Source: Prochlorococcaceae cyanobacterium ETNP18_MAG_14 (GTDB lineage: Bacteria; Cyanobacteriota; Cyanobacteriia; PCC-6307; Cyanobiaceae). From it: 41,543 bases of DNA. Of the stretch, positions 8,926 through 27,257 are shown in pieces. The number at the start of each line of letters is the position of its first letter. Position 1 is the first letter of the stretch. The stretch covers positions 1 to 41,543 of the forward strand of contig JASLWC010000007.1 in the NCBI GenBank assembly GCA_030741055.1. The letters run 5' to 3'. The notes beneath the pieces were generated by a model, which worked only from the letters and a program-made list of their open reading frames with translations, ran no database searches and was not told the origin of the DNA. The translations under genes were made by a program, and so were the position numbers.

Positions 8926-9390
8926 TTAGGCCGTGGGGCTGGTAAGGCGGACGCAGGTCACAGCTTTACGTGGAATTTGCTGAATGCGTCCTTTGATATT
9001 GATGTGCACATGTTCGTTGGAGCGTTCGTGCAATAGTCCGGCTTGAGAAAGTTCCGAACCGTTATTACGGAAGCTGATCTCCACAGGGAAACCGCGAAAA
9101 GTCAGGAAGTCCTGATCACTGTGCAGTTGATCTCCGATCCCTGGGCTGCTGATTTCCAGTACATAAGCCTCAGTAAATAGTTGGGAAGCTTCCAGTGCCT
9201 CATCCATAGGACTAGTGAAACGAGCACAGTCGTCCAGGCAGACATCGCCACCGCCAAGCTGGCGGATCTGAACCTGGATGGTCATTGGAATCAGGTGGGT
9301 AAGTACCTGTACACAGCACAGTTGAAAGCCATTCTCGGCAGCCGTCGTCGAGGCGAGGGTCTCCAGTTCCGGAAGCAGAGGATGAGGCAA
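8926..9390 (-). CDS. rimP: Ribosome maturation factor RimP
   Basis: A 154-residue member of the RimP (YhbC/DUF150) family, which assists late 30S subunit maturation. The signature GDVCLDDCARFTSPMDEALE and the following AYVLEISSPGIGDQL are clear, with the ISSPG turn typical of the family. The C-terminal SH3-like part ends with the GRIQQIPRKAVTCVRLT strand pattern. It is the first gene of the rimP-nusA-ylxR-infB operon. The start chosen is TTG at 9390, which begins PHPLLPELE just before the family-typical helix; no ATG lies upstream in frame before the leader structures. The upstream 190 bases are shared with the divergent protease gene. Confidence 0.94.
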   Translation of the reverse strand: MPHPLLPELETLASTTAAENGFQLCCVQVLTHLIPMTIQVQIRQLGGGDVCLDDCARFTSPMDEALEASQLFTEAYVLEISSPGIGDQLHSDQDFLTFRGFPVEISFRNNGSELSQAGLLHERSNEHVHINIKGRIQQIPRKAVTCVRLTSPTA

Positions 9391-9408
9391 GAGCTGTTGC
9401 GAGATCGG

Positions 9409-9455
9409 ACTTCTGGCCCGACCGGCTTCAGAAGTGACCTGCCTCCCGAAGGAGG
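9409..9455 (-). promoter_or_regulatory. Structured leader upstream of the rimP operon
   Basis: Two nearby stem-loops lie just upstream of the rimP start. One pairs ACTTCTG (9429-9435 in minus reading) with CAGAAGT (9409-9415), a perfect 7-bp stem. The other, 9442-9455, is a 5-bp stem CCTCC/GGAGG closing a TTCG tetraloop on the minus strand, an unusually stable form in RNA. They could protect the 5' end or regulate the operon. No known RNA family was recognised, and a role is only inferred. Confidence 0.4.
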
Positions 9456-9480
9456 TACCCGCCAGGCATCAAAACAATCT

Positions 9481-9510
9481 AAGGGATGGCCTCTTACTTG
9501 TTTATCCCTT
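9481..9510. promoter_or_regulatory. Inverted repeat in the divergent rimP/protease intergenic region
   Basis: AAGGGAT (9481-9487) and ATCCCTT (9504-9510) form a perfect 7-bp inverted repeat with a 16-base spacer. It lies between the divergent rimP and HtrA-type protease genes and could be a protein-binding site or a hairpin in the protease leader. Weak call, made on symmetry and position. Confidence 0.25.
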
Positions 9511-9583
9511 TGATGGAGTTAAGTAAATAAGGCAAGCAAGCAATTTGATTGTGTGATTTTCGGATCCAGATGGCAGGTCGTAG

Positions 9584-10786
<1,203 letters not shown>

Positions 10787-10822
10787 AACCCTTGCTACGG
10801 TCGCGCCGATGATTTAGACACG

Positions 10823-11539
10823 ATGGTGGACCTTCAAATTCAGATGAAGCAGGCGGTGGCGACTGCCGCTGTTGAGCAGATCCAAGATGGCATGGTCCTT
10901 GGCCTGGGTTCAGGCTCGACGGCAGCCCTGATGATTCAGGCTCTTGGTGCCAAGCTGGCCACAAAGGAGCTGCGCAACATTGTTGGTGTCACTACCTCCT
11001 TTCAGGGGGAAGTGATGGCGGCAGAGTTGGGTATTCCTTTGCTTAGCCTTACAGCTGTTGATCGCATTGACTTGGCCATAGATGGGGCCGATGAAGTGGA
11101 TCCATCTTTTCAATTAATAAAAGGTGGCGGTGCTTGCCACGTGCAGGAGAAGCTTGTCGCAAGTAGAGCAGACCGCTTCGTGGTGGTAGTTGACTCCACC
11201 AAGATTGTTGATCGACTCAACCTCGATTTTTTACTTCCTGTTGAGGTATTGCCTGGAGCCTGGCGACAGGTGCAGAGTTGCCTCGCTGAGTTGGGCGGTA
11301 GTGCTGAACTTCGTATGGCTCAGCGTAAGGCTGGTCCAGTGGTAACCGATCAGGGCAATCTTGTGCTCGATGTGAGCATGGCTGGTGGCATTGGTGATCC
11401 TGAGGATCTCGAGTCTCGGATCAATAATCTCCCGGGTGTTCTTGAGAACGGTCTGTTCGTCAATCTCACTGATGAGGTTTTAGTTGGCCAGATTAGTGAT
11501 GGTGTTGCGGGAGTGCATCGTCTGCAGCGCCGTGAGTAG
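10823..11539 (+). CDS. rpiA: Ribose-5-phosphate isomerase A
   Basis: Interconverts ribose 5-phosphate and ribulose 5-phosphate, serving the Calvin cycle and the pentose phosphate pathway in the cytoplasm. The 238-residue protein has all RpiA signatures: the phosphate-binding GLGSGST (27-33), the catalytic-site DGADE (87-91), KGGGA (100-104) with the general-base Glu109 just after it, and the [13 protein letters not shown] segment. The ATG at 10823 gives a family-typical length. The last 47 bases overlap the 3' end of hisD on the opposite strand. Confidence 0.97.
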   Translation: MVDLQIQMKQAVATAAVEQIQDGMVLGLGSGSTAALMIQALGAKLATKELRNIVGVTTSFQGEVMAAELGIPLLSLTAVDRIDLAIDGADEVDPSFQLIKGGGACHVQEKLVASRADRFVVVVDSTKIVDRLNLDFLLPVEVLPGAWRQVQSCLAELGGSAELRMAQRKAGPVVTDQGNLVLDVSMAGGIGDPEDLESRINNLPGVLENGLFVNLTDEVLVGQISDGVAGVHRLQRRE

Positions 11540-12830
11540 AGGGGGTATTAGCAGAGCGAATACGGACGGATTCAGCATGGCTGTGTAAGCCTTCGCTTGC
11601 GGCCAATTGCCTCACGGCGCCACTAGTGGCTTCAAGGGCAGATTGGCTGAATTCGATCAAAGAGGTGTGGCGCAGAAATGTTTCCACACTCAGAGCTCCG
11701 CTGAACCGGGCAGTGCCGCATGTTGGCAGTGTGTGGTTTGGTCCAGCCAGATAGTCACCTACTGCTTCAGGGCTCCAGGGGCCGATAAAGATTGCTCCAG
11801 CATTCTTGATTCGGTCAGCCAGTTTGTGGGGGTGCTCTACCAATAACTCCAGGTGTTCAGGTGCGAAGTGATCGCTTAGCTGGGCGCAAATTTCAAGGTT
11901 TTTACAGATCACTACCAACCCCCAGTTGCTTAGGGAGGCTCTGCAGATCTCCTCGCGCGGATGCTTGTTAAGCTGAGCTTCCAGTGCAGATGGGATTGCT
12001 TCAGCAAGGCTTTCACTGGTGGTGAGCAGTACGGCAGAAGCAAGCGGATCATGCTCTGCCTGGGCCAGCAGGTCGGCGGCAACCTGATCAGTTTGAGCAC
12101 TCTGGTCGGCGATTACTAAAACCTCACTGGGGCCAGCAAGCGAGTCAATACCCACTTGCCCGTAGACCGCTTTTTTTGCCAGGGTTACGTAGAGATTGCC
12201 TGGGCCGCTGATTACATCCACCTTGGGGATGGACTCTGTGCCAAAGGCCAGTGCTGCGATTGCCTGGGCACCGCCGAGACGCAATACCTTGCTAATCCCT
12301 GCCAGGTGTGCGGCAGCCATGACGGTTCTGTTGAGCTGACCATTTGCTCCTGCAGGTGAGCTCATTACCAGGTGCTCCACCCCAGCCACTTGAGCAGGGA
12401 CTGCATTCATCAGCACGGTGCTGGGATATGCGGCCCTTCCCCCTGGGACGTAGATCCCGGCTTTTTGCACAGGTCGCCAGCGGCGTCCTAATCGTTCGCC
12501 GTGTACGCCTTCAACCATCAAGTCATTCGGTCTTTGATGCTGATGGAAATCCTGGATGCGGCGATGGGCCAACTCCAGGGCGGATTGAAGCTGCTTGGGA
12601 GTTCTTTGCCAGGCGTCTTGCAGCTCTTCTGGTGCCACGGTCAACGGCTCTGGCCGGAAACCGTCAAAGCGTTCGGTGTAGTCAACAAGGGCTTGATCCC
12701 CTTTAGCCCTTACGGTCTCGAGGATCTCCTCCACCGTCTTCATAGCTTGTTTTTGGCAACTTGCACTGGAGCGATGCGCAAGCCGTTCAAGCTCACGCTG
12801 GGCTTGATGTGGATCACGAACACATCGCAT
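11493..12830 (-). CDS. hisD: Histidinol dehydrogenase
   Basis: Catalyses the last two steps of histidine synthesis, oxidising L-histidinol to L-histidine with two NAD+. From the ATG at 12830 the protein has 445 residues. The frame is open 88 codons further upstream, but that part has no family resemblance and would run into rpsT, so the shorter start is preferred. Zinc and catalytic residues are present: Gln257 and His260 (LAQAEHD), Asp359 (EAVGDY), and the Glu325-His326 pair (APEHLEL). Other hallmarks are [18 protein letters not shown] and the substrate-binding [10 protein letters not shown]-terminal tail of about 20 residues beyond the usual end reads into the rpiA coding region on the other strand. 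Confidence 0.97.
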   Translation of the reverse strand: MRCVRDPHQAQRELERLAHRSSASCQKQAMKTVEEILETVRAKGDQALVDYTERFDGFRPEPLTVAPEELQDAWQRTPKQLQSALELAHRRIQDFHQHQRPNDLMVEGVHGERLGRRWRPVQKAGIYVPGGRAAYPSTVLMNAVPAQVAGVEHLVMSSPAGANGQLNRTVMAAAHLAGISKVLRLGGAQAIAALAFGTESIPKVDVISGPGNLYVTLAKKAVYGQVGIDSLAGPSEVLVIADQSAQTDQVAADLLAQAEHDPLASAVLLTTSESLAEAIPSALEAQLNKHPREEICRASLSNWGLVVICKNLEICAQLSDHFAPEHLELLVEHPHKLADRIKNAGAIFIGPWSPEAVGDYLAGPNHTLPTCGTARFSGALSVETFLRHTSLIEFSQSALEATSGAVRQLAASEGLHSHAESVRIRSANTPSTHGAADDALPQHHH

Positions 12831-12988
12831 CAGGCTTGTGGATGTCTTGGACCCGGCCTGGCTGCTTTGCGCCAAAATTTGAAATTTGAAATCTGAAATC
12901 AAGCTAGAGCCTGTCCTTCTTGCTTGTCTTAGAGCTCTTGAAGGGCATTTAGTGTTTAGGTGCTGGGTTATGGTGTTCGACTCTCTAA

Positions 12989-13306
<318 letters not shown>

Positions 13307-13400
13307 GTTTGTTTAACAAGCATCGTTCCTTTTAAGAGCGTGCTTCCTAGTTGGTCAATGGCCTGCAAAATGGGAGGCCGATAACCCGATTTGGTTTTAG

Positions 13401-14186
13401 GTGTCGTCTGCCACTTTGATCGACAGTCACTGCCACATCGTCTTTCGAAATTTCGATGATGATCTCGATCAGGTGGCTGCTCGCTGGAGGAAGGCGGGTG
13501 TAGGAAGTCTGCTTCATGCTTGCGTGGAACCTGCGGAGATTCCGGCTATTCGTGCGTTGGCGGATCGTTTCCCCGAACTGCGCTATTCAGTGGGGGTTCA
13601 TCCTCTCGATACAAAGCACTGGAATCAGCAGACACAGTCGGTTTTACGACTTGCAGCTCTTGAAGATTCGAGGGTGGTGGCCATTGGCGAACTGGGGCTT
13701 GACCTCTTTCGGGATTCAAATCTTGAACAACAGTTGGTTGTGCTTAGGCCACAGCTTGATTTAGCTCTTGAGTTGGATTTGCCTGTGATCATTCACTGTC
13801 GTGATGCGTTTGATCCAATGGTGAAGGAGTTGAGTCAGCGCCATAAGCAGGGACGTTGTCCCAGGGGGGTTATGCATTGCTGGGGCGGCACAACTGAGGA
13901 AATGGAGGGATTTTTGGAGCTAGGTTTTTACATTAGTTTCAGCGGTACTGTTACCTTCCCGAAAGCGGAGGCGACGCATGAATGTGCGCGCAAGGTTCCG
14001 GGTAATCGTTTTTTAGTAGAAACAGATTGTCCGTTTCTGGCTCCAGTACCTCGTAGGGGAAAGCGCAATGAGCCCGCTTATGTTGAGGCAGTGGCAGCTC
14101 GAGTTGCAGAGCTGCGGAATGAATCGTTCGCCTCAGTTGCTGCTAGTAGCACTGCTAATGCAAGGCGATTGTTCGCTTTGCCCTGA
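13401..14186 (+). CDS. tatD: TatD family metal-dependent hydrolase
   Basis: A 261-residue TIM-barrel hydrolase of the TatD family, metal-dependent DNases and exonucleases acting on damaged DNA or 3' ends. Metal ligands appear in order: the HxH pair at residues 10 and 12 (IDSHCHI), Glu in AIGELGLD, His in PVIIHCRDA, His in GVMHCWGG, and Asp in LVETDCPFLAP. The start is GTG at 13401. It lies between rpsT and rpoB on the same strand, a common arrangement in marine picocyanobacteria. The cellular substrate in this organism is not shown by sequence. Confidence 0.93.
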   Translation: MSSATLIDSHCHIVFRNFDDDLDQVAARWRKAGVGSLLHACVEPAEIPAIRALADRFPELRYSVGVHPLDTKHWNQQTQSVLRLAALEDSRVVAIGELGLDLFRDSNLEQQLVVLRPQLDLALELDLPVIIHCRDAFDPMVKELSQRHKQGRCPRGVMHCWGGTTEEMEGFLELGFYISFSGTVTFPKAEATHECARKVPGNRFLVETDCPFLAPVPRRGKRNEPAYVEAVAARVAELRNESFASVAASSTANARRLFALP

Positions 14187-14207
14187 TCCCAAGACATTGG
14201 GCAAAGC
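14175..14207 (+). terminator. Hairpin across the tatD stop codon
   Basis: A perfect 9-bp stem pairs GCTTTGCCC (14175-14183) with GGGCAAAGC (14199-14207) over a 15-base loop that contains the tatD stop. No T-run follows, so it may be a Rho-independent-like pause, an mRNA-stabilising 3' hairpin or a processing site rather than a strong terminator. Confidence 0.4.
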
Positions 14208-14350
14208 ATGCAAGCAATCAAGTGTAGAATGGTTGACTGGCCTGGTCATGATGCAGATTCTCTGCATCCCTGCCGCCCGAAGCAACCATTTCTTTCTGGT
14301 GCATTGTCGACGTCAGTCTTTTTGACTCGAGATCTTTGAGCTCATTGGTA

Positions 14351-14385
14351 CGGCAGCTGGTCCCTTAAGCAGGGAGCGGCTGCCG
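14351..14385 (+). promoter_or_regulatory. Two-tier hairpin in the rpoB leader
   Basis: CGGCAGC (14351-14357) pairs perfectly with GCTGCCG (14379-14385). Inside, TCCCT pairs with AGGGA across a symmetric 3x3 internal loop and a 5-base terminal loop. It lies 84 bases upstream of the rpoB start and is followed by a T/G-rich run. It may be an attenuator or a leader element controlling rpoBC1C2; this is inference from structure and position. Confidence 0.4.
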
Positions 14386-14469
14386 TTGCCTTTGGTTTTG
14401 CAGACTCGGATCTAAGGCCCGTCGATTGTTCAGGTCTTCCAACTTCAATTCTCAACTGCAGGTCTCCGA

Positions 14470-17400
14470 ATGAGCAGCAGCGCGATTCAGGTCGCCAAGA
14501 CCGCCACCTACCTGCCAGATTTGGTGGAAGTGCAGCGGGCCAGTTTCAAGTGGTTCCTGGACGAGGGCTTGATAGAGGAGTTGGATAGCTTTTCTCCGAT
14601 CACCGACTACACAGGTAAGCTTGAGCTTCACTTTGTTGGTAATGAATATCGACTAAAGCGACCAAGACATGATGTTGAAGAGGCCAAACGTCGTGATGCG
14701 ACCTTCGCTTCGCAGATGTATGTGACCTGCCGCTTAGTTAATAAGGAAACTGGTGAGATTAAGGAGCAGGAGGTGTTTATTGGTGAGCTCCCTCTGATGA
14801 CTGAGCGAGGGACATTCATTATTAATGGTGCAGAACGGGTAATTGTTAATCAGATTGTGCGCAGTCCAGGGGTATATTTTAAGGATGAACAGGATAAGAA
14901 TGGTCGCCGCACTTACAATGCCAGTGTTATCCCAAATCGGGGAGCTTGGCTAAAATTTGAAACAGATAAGAACGACCTTTTGCATGTGCGTGTTGATAAA
15001 ACACGCAAGATTAATGCCCATGTTTTGATGCGGGCCATGGGGCTATCAGATAACGACGTAATCGATAAACTTCGTCACCCTGAGTATTACAAGAAGTCGA
15101 TCGAGGCGGCTAACGAGGAGGGCATCAGTTCAGAAGATCAAGCTTTGCTGGAGCTCTACAAAAAGCTTCGGCCTGGTGAGCCTCCTTCCGTAAGTGGTGG
15201 GCAACAGCTCCTGCAGACCCGATTTTTTGATCCCAAGCGTTATGACCTCGGCCGAGTGGGCCGTTACAAAATCAACAAGAAGCTGCGTCTCACTATCCCG
15301 GATACGGTGCGCACCCTCACCCATGAGGATGTTCTCTCTACCCTCGACTATTTGATCAACCTGGAACTCGATGTTGGTGGTGCCAGCCTCGACGACATTG
15401 ATCACTTGGGTAATCGTCGAGTGCGTTCTGTAGGGGAACTTCTGCAGAACCAGGTGAGGGTTGGCCTTAATCGCCTGGAGCGGATTATCAAGGAACGGAT
15501 GACGGTAGGTGAGACCGATTCACTTACTCCCGCTCAGTTGGTGAACCCCAAACCTCTCGTGGCAGCTGTAAAGGAGTTCTTCGGTTCCAGTCAGCTAAGT
15601 CAGTTCATGGATCAGACAAATCCATTGGCTGAACTCACTCACAAGCGTCGCATCTCTGCTCTAGGTCCAGGAGGTCTAACTCGTGAGCGTGCCGGCTTCG
15701 CTGTGCGTGATATCCATCCTTCTCATTACGGTCGTCTTTGCCCAATCGAGACACCGGAAGGACCAAATGCCGGTCTGATCAATTCTTTGGCCACCCACGC
15801 CAGGGTCAACCAGTATGGATTTATTGAGACACCCTTCTGGAAGGTTGAGAACGGTCGCCTAATCAAGGAGGGAGACCCTATCTATCTTTCTGCTGATCTT
15901 GAGGATGAGTGCCGTGTAGCGCCAGGTGATGTTGCCACCGGTGCTGATGGACAGATTCTTGCTGAGCTGATTCCGGTTCGTTATCGCCAGGATTTTGAAA
16001 AAGTTCCACCTGAGCAGGTGGATTATGTGCAGTTATCGCCCGTGCAGGTGATTTCTGTGGCCACCTCTTTGATCCCCTTCTTAGAGCACGACGACGCCAA
16101 TAGGGCGCTGATGGGTTCAAATATGCAACGTCAGGCCGTACCTCTATTGAGGCCTGAGCGACCTTTGGTTGGAACTGGCCTGGAACCCCAGGTAGCGCGT
16201 GATTCCGGGATGGTTCCTATTTCTCGTGTCAATGGCACGGTCACTTTTGTGGATGCCACGGCCATTGTTGTACGGGACGAGGAGGGGATGGATCACACCC
16301 ACTATCTGCAGAAATACCAGCGTTCCAATCAGGACACCTGTCTCAATCAGCGTCCGATTGTTCATCAAGGTGATCCCGTTATCGTCGGTCAGGTCCTGGC
16401 GGATGGTTCGGCTTGTGAAGGCGGTGAAATTGCTCTGGGTCAGAATGTTTTGGTCGCATATATGCCATGGGAGGGTTACAACTACGAGGATGCCATTCTT
16501 GTAAGCGAGCGCCTCGTCAAGGACGATCTCTATACCTCCGTACACATCGAGAAGTATGAGATTGAAGCCCGACAGACAAAACTGGGTCCTGAGGAGATAA
16601 CTAGGGAGATTCCCAATGTTGCTGAGGAAAGCCTTGGTAATCTTGATGAGATGGGCATCATTCGCACCGGTGCTTTTGTCGAGAGTGGAGACATTCTTGT
16701 GGGCAAGGTGACGCCCAAGGGTGAATCAGACCAGCCTCCCGAAGAGAAGCTTTTGCGTGCCATCTTTGGTGAAAAAGCACGCGATGTGCGTGACAACTCT
16801 TTGCGTGTACCTAGTACTGAGCGTGGTCGTGTAGTCGATGTTCGTATCTATACCCGTGAACAGGGTGATGAGCTTCCCCCTGGTGCAAATATGGTGGCTC
16901 GAGTTTATGTAGCTCAGCGTCGCAAGATACAAGTTGGCGACAAGATGGCTGGCCGCCATGGCAATAAAGGAATCATTAGCCGTATTCTTCCCCGCGAAGA
17001 TATGCCTTTCCTTCCAGATGGCACTCCCGTTGACATCGTTTTGAACCCTCTGGGTGTACCAAGCCGCATGAATGTTGGCCAGGTGTTTGAGTGCTTAATG
17101 GGATGGGCAGCTGCCAATCTCGACTGTCGGGTCAAGGTGGTTCCTTTTGATGAAATGTATGGAGCTGAAAAGTCCCAACAGACAGTTGAGGCTTATCTCA
17201 AGGAAGCAGCCAAACAGCCTGGTAAGGATTGGGTTTATAACCCTGAATCCCCAGGCAAGCTTCAACTTATTGATGGTCGCTCAGGTGAACCTTTCGACCA
17301 GCCAGTAACTGTGGGTTATGCCCAGATCCTTAAGCTTGTTCACTTGGTGGATGACAAAATCCATGCTCGTTCAACAGGTCCCTATTCCTTGGTGACACAG

Positions 17401-17763
17401 CAGCCTCTTGGCGGTAAAGCTCAACAAGGTGGTCAGCGCCTGGGTGAGATGGAGGTATGGGCACTTGAGGCATATGGCGCCGCGTACACCTTGCAGGAGC
17501 TGCTTACTGTTAAATCCGACGATATGCAGGGTCGCAATGAAGCCCTTAACGCAATCGTTAAAGGTAAGCCTATCCCCAGGCCGGGTACTCCAGAGTCCTT
17601 CAAGGTGTTGATGCGCGAGCTTCAGTCTCTCGGACTTGACATCGCTGTTTATACAGATGAAGGCAAAGAAGTAGATCTGATGCAGGATGTCAACCCTCGC
17701 CGTAGCACTCCTAGTCGGCCTACTTATGAATCCCTTGGCGTCGCAGATTACGACGAAGATTAA
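14470..17763 (+). CDS. rpoB: DNA-directed RNA polymerase subunit beta
   Basis: The 1097-residue beta subunit of RNA polymerase, the usual size in marine cyanobacteria. It contains the fork-loop and rifampicin-region sequence [21 protein letters not shown], the motif [37 protein letters not shown] (abbreviated here as ALGPGGL...ETPEGPN), and the C-terminal [13 protein letters not shown] and [20 protein letters not shown] regions that contact beta'. The ATG at 14470 gives [20 protein letters not shown], a normal cyanobacterial N-terminus. It is first in the rpoB-rpoC1-rpoC2 operon, with a 48-base gap to rpoC1. Confidence 0.99.
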   Translation: MSSSAIQVAKTATYLPDLVEVQRASFKWFLDEGLIEELDSFSPITDYTGKLELHFVGNEYRLKRPRHDVEEAKRRDATFASQMYVTCRLVNKETGEIKEQEVFIGELPLMTERGTFIINGAERVIVNQIVRSPGVYFKDEQDKNGRRTYNASVIPNRGAWLKFETDKNDLLHVRVDKTRKINAHVLMRAMGLSDNDVIDKLRHPEYYKKSIEAANEEGISSEDQALLELYKKLRPGEPPSVSGGQQLLQTRFFDPKRYDLGRVGRYKINKKLRLTIPDTVRTLTHEDVLSTLDYLINLELDVGGASLDDIDHLGNRRVRSVGELLQNQVRVGLNRLERIIKERMTVGETDSLTPAQLVNPKPLVAAVKEFFGSSQLSQFMDQTNPLAELTHKRRISALGPGGLTRERAGFAVRDIHPSHYGRLCPIETPEGPNAGLINSLATHARVNQYGFIETPFWKVENGRLIKEGDPIYLSADLEDECRVAPGDVATGADGQILAELIPVRYRQDFEKVPPEQVDYVQLSPVQVISVATSLIPFLEHDDANRALMGSNMQRQAVPLLRPERPLVGTGLEPQVARDSGMVPISRVNGTVTFVDATAIVVRDEEGMDHTHYLQKYQRSNQDTCLNQRPIVHQGDPVIVGQVLADGSACEGGEIALGQNVLVAYMPWEGYNYEDAILVSERLVKDDLYTSVHIEKYEIEARQTKLGPEEITREIPNVAEESLGNLDEMGIIRTGAFVESGDILVGKVTPKGESDQPPEEKLLRAIFGEKARDVRDNSLRVPSTERGRVVDVRIYTREQGDELPPGANMVARVYVAQRRKIQVGDKMAGRHGNKGIISRILPREDMPFLPDGTPVDIVLNPLGVPSRMNVGQVFECLMGWAAANLDCRVKVVPFDEMYGAEKSQQTVEAYLKEAAKQPGKDWVYNPESPGKLQLIDGRSGEPFDQPVTVGYAQILKLVHLVDDKIHARSTGPYSLVTQQPLGGKAQQGGQRLGEMEVWALEAYGAAYTLQELLTVKSDDMQGRNEALNAIVKGKPIPRPGTPESFKVLMRELQSLGLDIAVYTDEGKEVDLMQDVNPRRSTPSRPTYESLGVADYDED

Positions 17764-17802
17764 AGGCTTCAATTCACTTTTTAGTTTCCTAAAACTGTTT
17801 GA

Positions 17803-23894
<6,092 letters not shown>

Positions 23895-23906
23895 GTAGCT
23901 TTCTAG

Positions 23907-25171
<1,265 letters not shown>

Positions 25172-25213
25172 ATAACGTCAACTGATTGAGACTGTAGGTA
25201 CTTGCCCAGGGCT

Positions 25214-27046
25214 ATGGCAGTCATTGACTGGATCATCCTTTTTGGCTACTTGCTCCTAACCCTTCTCCTGGGGCTCTGGTTGTCGCGTCGTAATCGCAGC
25301 CAAGACGATTATTTCGTTGCGGGCCGCAGCCTCAGCGGCTGGTTGGCTGGCGCTTCGATGGCCGCCACAACGTTCTCCATCGACACGCCTCTGTATGTGG
25401 CTGGTCTTGTGGGAACGCGCGGCATGGCCGCGAACTGGGAATGGTGGGGCTTCGGCTTGGCCCATGTGGCTATGGCCGTGGTGTTTGCACCCTTGTGGCG
25501 GCGTAGTGGTGTGATGACCGATGCTGCCTTCACGGAGCTGCGTTACGGCGGTGCCACAGCAGCCTGGCTGCGAGGCACCAAGGCTTTCCTGCTGGCTCTG
25601 CCGGTGAACTGCATCGGCATCGGTTACGCCTTCCTGGCCATGCGCAAGGTGGTGGAGGCGCTCGGCATCGTTTCGAACCAACCGGTCATGGAATTCCAGG
25701 TGAAGATTGGCTCCGGCTTCGTCACCCTCGGCCTGCCTGACACTGTGTTGCTGCTCGCGGTGGTGGCGGTGATGGTGCTTGTTTACACAGTGGCTGGTGG
25801 GCTGTGGGCGGTTGTGGTCACCGACTTCGTGCAGCTGTTGCTTGCTTTGGTGGGTGCCCTTGCCGTGGCTTGGGCGGCAGTGCGCGCATCGGGGGGCATG
25901 GAGGCCATGCTCGCCCAGATCAATGATCTGGGTAGGCCTGAGCTGTTGTCTTTGGTGCCCTGGCGCTGGTCAAGCGACGGTTTCGACTGGATCGGTGGTG
26001 CAGGGATTAGTGCCTCCACCTTCGTGGCTTATCTGAGTATTCAGTGGTGGAGTTTCCGTCGCAGCGACGGCGGCGGTGAGTTCATCCAGCGCATGCTCGC
26101 AACCCGTGATGAACGCCAGGCGCAGCTGGCCGGCTGGGTCTTCCTGGTCGTCAATTATTTGCTTCGCAGTTGGATGTGGGTGGTGGTGGCTTTGGCGGCC
26201 CTTGTTCTGCTGCCAGCTGAGACCAACTGGGAAATGAGTTATCCGATCCTTGCGGTCAATTATCTTCCGCCAGTGGTTTTGGGAGTGGTGGTGGTGTCTC
26301 TCGTGGCTGCTTTCATGAGCACCGTGAGCACGTCTGTGAATTGGGGGGCGAGCTATCTCACTCATGATCTCTATCAACGTTTCCTTCGCCCGAACGCAAG
26401 TCAACGGGAACTGATGCTGGTTGCTCAGCTCATCAGTGTGCTCTTGCTGGTTTTCGGAGTGATCACGGCAATGCTTAACGACAGCATTGGCGATGTGTTC
26501 CGGTTGGTGATCGTTCTTGGTACTGGTCCTGGTGCGGTGCTGGTGCTGCGCTGGTTCTGGTGGCGCATCAATGCCGCTGCCGAACTGTCGGCGATGGTTT
26601 GTGGTTTTCTTGTGGGACTGTGCACATCCGTTGCTCTGCCGGATGTCTGGGGTCTCTCCTCAGTGGTACCGCGTCTGCTTATCCCCGACTACGGCATGCG
26701 TTTGATGGTCACCACAGGGATCACAGCCGTGGTGTGGATTGTGGTGATGTTGTCTACACCTTCTGAATCACCGGAGGTGCTGGAACGTTTTGTCCAGCAG
26801 GTGCGGCCGCCAGGCCCAGGCTGGAGCCGCTTGCGTCAGCGCCTGGGTGTAACACCGGTGGATTCCCTCACGAGTTTGTTATTGCGATTCTTTCTCAGTG
26901 TTGGGGTTCTGTTTGGTGCTCTGCTCGGTAGTGGGGCTTTCCTGTTACATCAGCAGCTGGGGGGGTGGATTGGTCTAGTGGTAGTGGTGGCCTGTCTGCT
27001 GCCTTTGACCCGCAAATGGCTGCGTAGTCGAGGGAGCTTCGCATGA
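25214..27046 (+). CDS. Sodium:solute symporter family (SSS) transporter
   Basis: A 610-residue inner-membrane transporter of the SSS family, which couples uptake of sugars, amino acids, organic acids or vitamins to sodium. It has about 14 hydrophobic segments. The N-terminal pattern RNRSQDDYFVAGRSLSGWLAG is followed by AATTFSIDTPLYVAGLVG, typical of the first helices and sodium site, and AAFMSTVSTSVNWGASYLTHDLY (abbreviated to its core MSTVSTSVNWGASYL) marks helix 8. The substrate cannot be told. The ATG at 25214 is preferred to an in-frame TTG at 25202. Sampled lines have GC near 62%, above the roughly 50% of downstream neighbours, a possible sign of transfer. Confidence 0.92.
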   Translation: MAVIDWIILFGYLLLTLLLGLWLSRRNRSQDDYFVAGRSLSGWLAGASMAATTFSIDTPLYVAGLVGTRGMAANWEWWGFGLAHVAMAVVFAPLWRRSGVMTDAAFTELRYGGATAAWLRGTKAFLLALPVNCIGIGYAFLAMRKVVEALGIVSNQPVMEFQVKIGSGFVTLGLPDTVLLLAVVAVMVLVYTVAGGLWAVVVTDFVQLLLALVGALAVAWAAVRASGGMEAMLAQINDLGRPELLSLVPWRWSSDGFDWIGGAGISASTFVAYLSIQWWSFRRSDGGGEFIQRMLATRDERQAQLAGWVFLVVNYLLRSWMWVVVALAALVLLPAETNWEMSYPILAVNYLPPVVLGVVVVSLVAAFMSTVSTSVNWGASYLTHDLYQRFLRPNASQRELMLVAQLISVLLLVFGVITAMLNDSIGDVFRLVIVLGTGPGAVLVLRWFWWRINAAAELSAMVCGFLVGLCTSVALPDVWGLSSVVPRLLIPDYGMRLMVTTGITAVVWIVVMLSTPSESPEVLERFVQQVRPPGPGWSRLRQRLGVTPVDSLTSLLLRFFLSVGVLFGALLGSGAFLLHQQLGGWIGLVVVVACLLPLTRKWLRSRGSFA

Positions 27047-27097
27047 TCTACATATTCGTGATTAGATCGGCAGAATGAGCGAAAGTTTTGATAACCC

Positions 27098-27223
27098 TTG
27101 AACTTTTTACGTTCCACTGTGTTGCCGGCCCTGATTCTGGCCTTGTTCGGGGTGGCTTTGCTTGCTGTTACGGCTCGCATCTGGTTGCCTGGGGACATGC
27201 TTGCACCTGCCCCAATCGGTTGA
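27098..27223 (+). CDS. Putative small single-helix membrane protein (41 aa)
   Basis: A short frame from TTG at 27098 to TGA at 27221 encodes about 41 residues. It has an LRST N-terminus, one hydrophobic helix (VLPALILALFGVALLAV, about 8-24), an ARIWLPGDM segment and an APAPIG end. The amphipathic start, clean helix and Pro/Gly-rich end look like a real small membrane protein rather than chance, and it fills the space between the symporter and the HEAT-repeat gene. There is no ATG; a GTG at 27119 is an alternative start. No known family is recognised. Confidence 0.5.
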   Translation: MNFLRSTVLPALILALFGVALLAVTARIWLPGDMLAPAPIG

Positions 27224-27257
27224 GATCTGTTGGCCTATTGCCTTTACGATCGAGTCC

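Noticed and set aside
14068-14325. 85-codon frame overlapping the end of tatD and running toward rpoB
   Set aside because: Its first half is an out-of-frame reading of tatD, and the remainder shows no family pattern.
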